A DNA stretch of 6,158 nucleotides, taken from contig DDVC01000206.1 in assembly GCA_002345145.1 (NCBI GenBank), positions 763 to 6,920 on the forward strand, given 5' to 3'. The position numbers and the translations under genes were made by a program. The stretch's first letter is position 1; every line of letters begins with the position of its first letter. Shown here piece after piece: positions 1 through 4,324 of this stretch. The DNA is from Bacteroidetes bacterium UBA2322. GTDB taxonomy: Bacteria > Bacteroidota > Bacteroidia > Chitinophagales > UBA2359. Below the pieces are notes generated by a model. The model had not been told where the DNA came from. It did no database searches and was given only the letters and a program-made list of their open reading frames with translations.

Positions 1-678
1 TTTAAAGGTATCGCCTATGCCATTTTCTACGCGGTTGCCATACAGCCCTAAGTTGGCTATATCTTGGTTGGCTATGATGAGGGCGCGAAAAGTAGCGGGC
101 GAAAAATACACCGAAATCCAGCTATTGGGTTTGTAGTCAATACCGGTACCTATGGTGGCAAAAGCAGGCGCCAGCAATTGGGCAACTTTTGGGGCGTTAA
201 AATCGGTGCCGGGTATGGTATCGCCGGTAAAGTTGAAGGTGGGGGCAATCTGGCTGTCAAAAGTACCCAATACTGACCAGTTTAGTTTTTTGCTGAGGGC
301 GTAACCAAATTTTGATTGGAGTTTAATTACGTCATCGGCTTTGCGCCAGTCGCTGATACCTTCGGTATTTACAAAACCGAGGGTAAAGCGGCCGTCGTTG
401 TCCCAACTGATTTTGTCTTTTTTGTAGTGTCCAAAAAGGGTAACGTTGGCAATGGCTGTGGTGGCGTTGAGTGCGCCTTGTGTCCAGTTGCCAAAATTGG
501 TATGGCTAAAATCGAGTTTTCCTTCGCCGCCTTTTTTCCATGCCGGCGGTGGCGGGGTGTCGGTGGCGGGGCGTGATACGGCTTCTACTTTTTCGCCTTT
601 GGGGGTTTGTGCCTGTGCATTAAAGGCGTATGCCAGTGTAAGGGCAAGGAGCAAGAGGGTAAATTTGGTTTTTTGCAT
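1..678 (-). CDS. DUF3078 domain-containing outer-membrane beta-barrel-type protein (partial, C-terminus outside window)
   Basis: The reverse strand is open without a stop from the ATG at 678-676 to the window edge, giving 226 codons. Residues 1-24 form a signal peptide (MQKTKF, a Leu/Ala core, then NAQAQ at the cleavage site), so the product is exported. A Pro-rich linker (about 39-46, TPPPPA) follows. The mature part begins WKKGGEGKLDFSHTNFGNWT and shows the alternating Trp/Tyr/Gly pattern of beta-barrel strands, with WRKADDVIKLQSKFGY near 111-126 and LNWSVLGTFDSQ just after. This arrangement (an initial W..GG...F.., NW.QGA, the w.n...G segment, DD.i.l.sk.gy) is that of Bacteroidota DUF3078 proteins, which I place in the outer membrane by family knowledge; their function is unknown. 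Family members usually reach roughly 280-310 residues, so some 60-80 are probably missing. The gene is divergent from the ferredoxin gene. No convincing promoter or Shine-Dalgarno motif was seen. Confidence 0.85.
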   Translation of the reverse strand, partial: MQKTKFTLLLLALTLAYAFNAQAQTPKGEKVEAVSRPATDTPPPPAWKKGGEGKLDFSHTNFGNWTQGALNATTAIANVTLFGHYKKDKISWDNDGRFTLGFVNTEGISDWRKADDVIKLQSKFGYALSKKLNWSVLGTFDSQIAPTFNFTGDTIPGTDFNAPKVAQLLAPAFATIGTGIDYKPNSWISVYFSPATFRALIIANQDIANLGLYGNRVENGIGDTFK

Positions 679-826
679 AACAAAGCTGTTGATTATTAAA
701 TTGAACATGCTTTTTTTGACGTAATACAGCTTTTAAAAGTAACGTTGTTTGGCAACCCGATTTTTAAAATTGGTAAACCTTTTTTTCATCTCCTTGTTAA
801 AGCGATAATTTGAAACTCCGCTACCA
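679..826. other. Divergent intergenic region between DUF3078 and ferredoxin genes
   Basis: These 148 bases are AT-rich and must carry the start signals of both flanking genes. An in-frame TAA at 806-808 fixes the ferredoxin start at 827. The string TAATTTG (806-812) resembles the Bacteroidota -7 box TAnnTTTG but is one base short and has no TTG partner at the usual distance. No hairpin, repeat or small gene could be supported. Confidence 0.5.
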
Positions 827-1186
827 ATGCCACAACTCCTTTTTAACCAGCATATTTTGCAAGTAGAGCAGGGTATGACCATAAAAGATGCCTTAGCGCT
901 GCATGGGCTTACCCCGCATAACGGCGCTTCTGATACGTTTAACTGTAGGGGGCTGGGCACTTGCGGCACTTGTGCGGTGGCTGTTAAAGGAAAAACAAGT
1001 AAACCCACAACTGTTGAAAAATGGCGACTTAGTTTTCCGCCGCACAAACCTGAAAATAGCTTGCGGCTTGCCTGCCAGTGCAAAATAATGGGCAATGTAG
1101 CGGTAACAAAATATGCCGGTTTTTGGGGGCAATTGGTAGATATGGCTCCCGAAACCAATACGGATTTAGATGCTAAAACAGGTTAA
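827..1186 (+). CDS. [2Fe-2S] ferredoxin (2Fe-2S iron-sulfur cluster binding domain protein)
   Basis: This 119-residue protein is a soluble one-electron carrier with no signal peptide or membrane segment. The cluster loop is NCRGLGTCGTC, giving ligands Cys40, Cys46 and Cys49, and the fourth ligand is most likely Cys83 in RLACQC. The spacing is C-X5-C-X2-C-X33-C, longer than the plant-type C-X4-C-X2-C and nearer to adrenodoxin-like and CGGxGxCGTC-type ferredoxins. An extra Cys85 lies two residues after the fourth ligand. The loop plus RLACQ and a following Val/Gly-rich strand (GNVAVTKYAGFWGQ) recall the small ferredoxins of cyanobacteria and the chloroplast NDH-associated protein PNSB3; this comparison is from memory. 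ATG at 827 is the only usable start, because an in-frame TAA sits at 806-808. No reductase or oxygenase partner is adjacent, so the redox partner is unknown. The stop overlaps that of the convergent YfhO gene in TTAA. Confidence 0.9.
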   Translation: MPQLLFNQHILQVEQGMTIKDALALHGLTPHNGASDTFNCRGLGTCGTCAVAVKGKTSKPTTVEKWRLSFPPHKPENSLRLACQCKIMGNVAVTKYAGFWGQLVDMAPETNTDLDAKTG

Positions 1187-3630
1187 ACTGTTGTTGCATC
1201 GGGCTCTTTAGCAGGCTCGGGCTTTTTATCGCCCCGGCTAAAGGGCATGAATGGCAAAACAAAGGCTGCCACAACCAGCAACAGCAGTAAGGACGAAGTT
1301 GCAAGGCTTATTTTATTGCCGGTGTAGTATGATTTTGGCTCAAATTTAAACTCCACAGTATGCTCACCTGCCGGAATTTTTAACCCACGCAGCACGTAGT
1401 TAACCCTTATATGTGGCACTTCTTTGCCGTCTATATAGGCTTTCCAACCTTTATTGCCGTTGTAGTATATTTCGGAAAAAACGGCAAACGAGGTTTCGGG
1501 TGTGGTTTTGCTTTGGTATTTAAGGTAGTTTGGCTGGTATTCGGTTTGCCGTATGGTATCCATGAAGTTTCGCTCTACAGACAGGTTTTTGAGGTAGTCG
1601 CCAAAAATGGTTTCGTCAACAACGGCTGTTTTTCGGGGGTTAAAATTGGTAAGCGAGTCCATTTCGGCTTTTGCGCCTTTTACCGGCATTATTTCTTCTA
1701 CCAGCCAAGCATTGCCCAGCGCTTCGGGATTCATTTGTGCAAACGGTTTTTTACTTTTTTTATCCTCGCCTATAACATAGCGCATGTTTAGCATGTTTAA
1801 TACCGCTATGTTGTTATTGCTTATTTGGTTGTTAATAAGGTCTTCGTATCGGCTAAGTTTAGCGCCGTGGTAACCGCCTATTGATTTGTGGTAGTAAGAG
1901 GTAAGCCCGTCTAAGGCGGGGTTTTTGTCTAAGCTAAAAACCCTGAAATTTGGGTCGGTATCTGCCAAAATCACCTTATCGGCTTCGGAGGGCGCTAAAA
2001 ATTCTTCCAAATTTTTGGGTCGGATATAATCATCGGGGCGAAGATAATTTTGGTTTACCGTCCACAAATCGCCCAAGGTAATCACGCCAATAAGCCCTAC
2101 CAATGGGTAGATGCCAATTTTTTCTTTAACAAATGCCCAAATAGCGCCGCCCGAAAACAAAATGAGCAGGAGCGCTTTTATACAATCTGCCCGCATCATG
2201 GCTAACCGGTCGTTTTGCAGGGCAATTTGGAGTTCTTTCGGGTAACTTTCGTCTCGCAGGGCGGTAAAATCAAATAAACCGCTGCCAAACAGTATAAAAA
2301 ACAGGAGCAACCCGCTTAGTGCGCCTACGCTTATTTTAAGGGCGCGCAATACCTCTTTTTGGCTCACCTTACCGGCTATAATGTTGTGCAGGCCTAAAAT
2401 ACCCAGCATAGGCACGGTAAGTTGAGCCACAATAAGCATCATACTTACCACCCTAAACTTGTTATACATAGGAAAGTAGTAAAAGAATAAATCGGTAAGT
2501 GGGGTAAAGTTTTTACCCCAGCTCAGCAAAATTGCCAAAATGGTGCCGGCAAGCAGCCAGTTGCGCATAGTGCCTTTTACCACAAAAGCGCCCAGCAGGA
2601 ACAAAAAGCAGATGACCGCTCCAAAGTAAACCGGTCCGCCGGTAAACGGTTGTGGTCCCCAGTACATAGGCGCTTCTTCCGATGCAATGCCATTTTCTCT
2701 GAACACCTTAAAAGTTTCGGTATCCTTAGAAATGCGCTGGCTCGATGCGCCGCCATAAAATCGGGCAGCCAGCAGGGTCATGGTTTCCATTTTACCATAG
2801 CTCCACTCTAAGGCATAATCTTTGTTTAGCCCAGTGCTGCCTTCTTCTAAAGCCGAGCCGCCGCGCATGGTTTCTTTGGAGTACTCGTAGGTAGTCCACA
2901 ATCGGGTAGTATCAGAGGCAAAAGCCAGTACAAACATCAGCCCCAGCATAGCGGTGGCTTTGGCAAAATTGGGCAGGGTGTGTTGGCGTATGGCATTTAC
3001 CAGTTCCATAAAGAAATAAATAGCCAACAGCAGCAGCATGTAGTAGGTAATTTGGTAGTGGTTTGAGCCCACATTAAAAGCCATTGCCAAACCTGCAATA
3101 GCGCTGCCGGTAAAATACTTGCCTTTGTATGCCATTAATACGCCGGCTATTACCGCAGGCATATATGCCATAGCCGAAAACTTGGTAACGTGTCCGGCAT
3201 CTATGATGAGTATGTTGTAGGTGCTAAACCCGTAAGCAATAGCACCTATAAGCGCCAGCCATGAGCCCACGCCCATTACACAAAACAGCAAATAGGCGCT
3301 AAGCATGGCAAACAGCATAAGGTTTGCCGGTTCGGGCATTACCTTTTGCATAGCCCCGCGCACCCTGTTGGTAAGGTTGTCTAAGGTCCACATCGATATT
3401 TGGTAGGCGGGCATACCGCTAAACATGGCATTCGTCCAAAGGGCTTCTTTACCGGTTTTTTCCCGATACTCCCTTATTTCTTTCGACATGCCCTTCCATT
3501 GTATTACATCAGACTGCTGTATAATTTTACCCTCAAACAAAGGGGTAAAAAAAGCAAAAATAACAACCAGCATAACTATAATGGCTGCCAAATGCGGCAA
3601 AGCAGGTTTGGCTATTTGCTCAAAATTCAT
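1183..3630 (-). CDS. YfhO family membrane protein (GT-C-like, probable glycosyltransferase)
   Basis: This complete 815-residue polytopic inner-membrane protein has the length usual for Bacteroidota YfhO proteins. The first membrane helix is about residues 12-32. The next loop carries IIQQSDVIQWKGMSKE, in which Asp41 sits where GT-C glycosyltransferases keep the catalytic acid of the first periplasmic loop, and then FSGMPAYQISM. Further hydrophobic segments lie near 104-136, 150-168, 173-213, 225-240, 332-372, 392-415, 430-452 and 485-524. A large soluble region (about 530-775), presumably periplasmic, includes SYYHKSIGGYHGAKLSRYED, MRYVIGED and the family's C-terminal module YYNGNKGWKAYIDGKEV...LKIPAGEHTVEFKFEP. 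A last helix (about 777-797) leads to a charged cytoplasmic tail. Bacillus YfhO is linked to sugar decoration of lipoteichoic acid; Bacteroidota lack that polymer, so the substrate here is unknown and the enzyme role is inferred from fold. The gene stands alone: convergent with the ferredoxin, divergent from the protease. ATG at 3630 directly precedes the first helix. Confidence 0.93.
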   Translation of the reverse strand: MNFEQIAKPALPHLAAIIVMLVVIFAFFTPLFEGKIIQQSDVIQWKGMSKEIREYREKTGKEALWTNAMFSGMPAYQISMWTLDNLTNRVRGAMQKVMPEPANLMLFAMLSAYLLFCVMGVGSWLALIGAIAYGFSTYNILIIDAGHVTKFSAMAYMPAVIAGVLMAYKGKYFTGSAIAGLAMAFNVGSNHYQITYYMLLLLAIYFFMELVNAIRQHTLPNFAKATAMLGLMFVLAFASDTTRLWTTYEYSKETMRGGSALEEGSTGLNKDYALEWSYGKMETMTLLAARFYGGASSQRISKDTETFKVFRENGIASEEAPMYWGPQPFTGGPVYFGAVICFLFLLGAFVVKGTMRNWLLAGTILAILLSWGKNFTPLTDLFFYYFPMYNKFRVVSMMLIVAQLTVPMLGILGLHNIIAGKVSQKEVLRALKISVGALSGLLLFFILFGSGLFDFTALRDESYPKELQIALQNDRLAMMRADCIKALLLILFSGGAIWAFVKEKIGIYPLVGLIGVITLGDLWTVNQNYLRPDDYIRPKNLEEFLAPSEADKVILADTDPNFRVFSLDKNPALDGLTSYYHKSIGGYHGAKLSRYEDLINNQISNNNIAVLNMLNMRYVIGEDKKSKKPFAQMNPEALGNAWLVEEIMPVKGAKAEMDSLTNFNPRKTAVVDETIFGDYLKNLSVERNFMDTIRQTEYQPNYLKYQSKTTPETSFAVFSEIYYNGNKGWKAYIDGKEVPHIRVNYVLRGLKIPAGEHTVEFKFEPKSYYTGNKISLATSSLLLLLVVAAFVLPFMPFSRGDKKPEPAKEPDATTV

Positions 3631-3996
3631 GGCTTGGGGTAGTTTGGTTTGTATGTATGAGTGGGGTAATTTATTACATGCTTAAAACAACCTGCAAAAA
3701 AGGCAAATTGGGCTGCAAGATAGTAAACTTTGGCTTAAACAAAAAAACAAACCCTCTCCTCCAGCGCTTATTCTATGCAGATTGATATTTTTTACCTTGC
3801 CAACTTTTATGAGTTATGAATTATCCACTAACCACTAAGCCCAGCCAACCGTTGGTAATAAAATTTCGTCTATATGCACAGTAAACAATTGAAATGCCAA
3901 ATGCTTAATGTTCAAATCTTATAGGCTTGGTAAAAATATAATATTTTTAACACGTTTGTTCTTTCAAAAAAAACCAAAAAATTTTTTCCAAAAAGG

Positions 3997-4027
3997 TTGC
4001 TTTTCTAAAACAAATACGATAGCTTTG
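3997..4027 (+). promoter_or_regulatory. Candidate Bacteroidota sigma-ABfr-type promoter for the protease gene
   Basis: TAGCTTTG at 4020-4027 matches the Bacteroidota -7 consensus TAnnTTTG exactly. TTG at 3997-3999 lies 20 bases upstream, within the usual 19-21 spacing for the -33 TTTG box (three of four bases). A-tracts lie directly upstream. Transcription would begin near 4033-4035, giving a leader of about 200 bases. This is inference from the consensus; no transcript data are available. Confidence 0.5.
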
Positions 4028-4076
4028 TTTGCAGAAACTAAAAAGCCCGATAGTCAAGCCTTTTTCCGATTAAAGC

Positions 4077-4218
4077 GAGGGTGAAAGAATACGTGGCAGA
4101 TATGATTAGAGATGCTTTTGGGTGTGTAACCCGATATTTCAACCACCCTACCGGCTAGACATACACTTTATCTCTATTATCCGATATTTCCTTTAATAAC
4201 ACCGTATTCTTCACTTTC
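4077..4218 (+). repeat. Imperfect inverted repeat / candidate structured mRNA leader
   Basis: GTGAAAGAATACG (4081-4093) is the reverse complement of CGTATTCTTCAC (4203-4214) apart from one bulged A. As RNA, the stem extends outward by G4077-C4218, A4078-U4217 and two G-U pairs, for about 16 pairs enclosing 109 bases. Inside it, TAGAGAT (4107-4113) pairs with ATCTCTA (4170-4176). Near the apex, GGGTGTGT (4120-4127) can pair either locally with ACCC (4129-4132) or with CACCC (4144-4148) or ATACAC (4161-4166). The nested arrangement and its position between promoter and start codon favour a folded leader RNA. It matches no riboswitch class I recognise. A decayed palindromic mobile repeat is the alternative, but no target duplication is visible. 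Confidence 0.5.
4131..4190 (+). repeat. 10-base direct repeat CCGATATTTC, two copies 50 bases apart
   Basis: CCGATATTTC occurs exactly at 4131-4140 and again at 4181-4190. Both copies lie inside the inverted repeat, one near the apical loop and one on the 3' arm. They could be paired protein-binding sites or alternative strands of a refolding leader; neither is proven. Confidence 0.6.
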
Positions 4219-4236
4219 TCTAAACTTTTAACCATC

Positions 4237-4290
4237 ATGAAAAATTTTGAAAAAAAATCCGTAAATTGCCCCCCCCCCCCGCAGAGTTGA
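4237..4290 (+). other. Natural protease start with 17-codon interrupted leader frame (n-region of signal peptide)
   Basis: ATG at 4237 begins a frame reading MKNFEKKSVNC, then four prolines from the C-run, then QS and TGA at 4288-4290. The basic start (MKNFEKK) is a good signal-peptide n-region but has no hydrophobic core in this frame. The core lies one frame away, immediately downstream of the C-run. Removing one C (or adding two) joins the two parts: ...NCPPPRRVENNCSFKW followed by the hydrophobic AVLIMLLFMGG segment. I read this as the true 5' end of the protease gene in an out-of-frame state, or as a sequencing error, rather than a separate small gene. A leader peptide that regulates the downstream start at 4325 by coupling is less likely. 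Confidence 0.6.
4269..4280 (+). repeat. Poly-C tract (12 C), candidate phase-variation switch
   Basis: Twelve consecutive cytosines lie between TTG and GCAGAG, in an otherwise AT-rich stretch, 32 bases after the ATG at 4237. Tract length sets the frame. C12 stops at TGA 4288-4290. C13 reads 13 more codons and stops at TAA 4320-4322. C11 or C14 enters the signal peptide and protease frame. Homopolymers of this length are prone to slippage both in vivo and in sequencing. Confidence 0.9.
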
Positions 4291-4324
4291 AAACAATTGT
4301 TCATTTAAATGGGCTGTATTAATT

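Larger units (their letters stand above)
3631..4236. other. 606-base AT-rich divergent intergenic region
   Basis: This lies between the starts of YfhO (leftward) and the protease (rightward). From 3631 to about 3960 I see no gene, tRNA or clear repeat; the only small ATG frames are very short (for example one at about 3810 stopping after nine codons). From 3966 to 3994 there are spaced A/T tracts, including the 12-base palindrome AAAAAATTTTTT at 3976-3987, likely curved DNA just upstream of the candidate promoter at 3997-4027. The rest (about 4033-4236) would be a leader of about 200 bases for the protease mRNA, containing the inverted repeat at 4077-4218. No exact TAnnTTTG box was found for YfhO on the reverse strand. 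Confidence 0.6.

Noticed and set aside
676..686. CAGCTTTG on the reverse strand as a -7 box for the DUF3078 gene
   Set aside because: One mismatch to TAnnTTTG and only two bases from the ATG, so it would start transcription inside the gene.
806..812. TAATTTG as a promoter box for the ferredoxin gene
   Set aside because: One base shorter than TAnnTTTG and no TTG at 19-21 bases upstream.
733..1158. Open 141-codon frame on the minus strand opposite the ferredoxin
   Set aside because: It is fully antisense to a clearly real ferredoxin with conserved Cys ligands, and its product shows no recognisable domain.
1411..1791. Open 126-codon frame on the plus strand within the YfhO gene
   Set aside because: It is a shadow of the YfhO coding sequence, with Phe/Val-rich low-complexity translation and no own start signals.
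4041..4066. AAAAAG...CTTTTT hairpin as an intrinsic terminator
   Set aside because: Only six A-T-rich pairs followed by mismatches in the inner stem; no GC-rich stem, so not supportable as a terminator.
4077..4218. MITE or insertion-sequence remnant
   Set aside because: The arms are inverted, but no target-site duplication flanks them and there is no transposase remnant. The nested inner pairing fits a folded RNA at least as well. It is not excluded if copies occur elsewhere.
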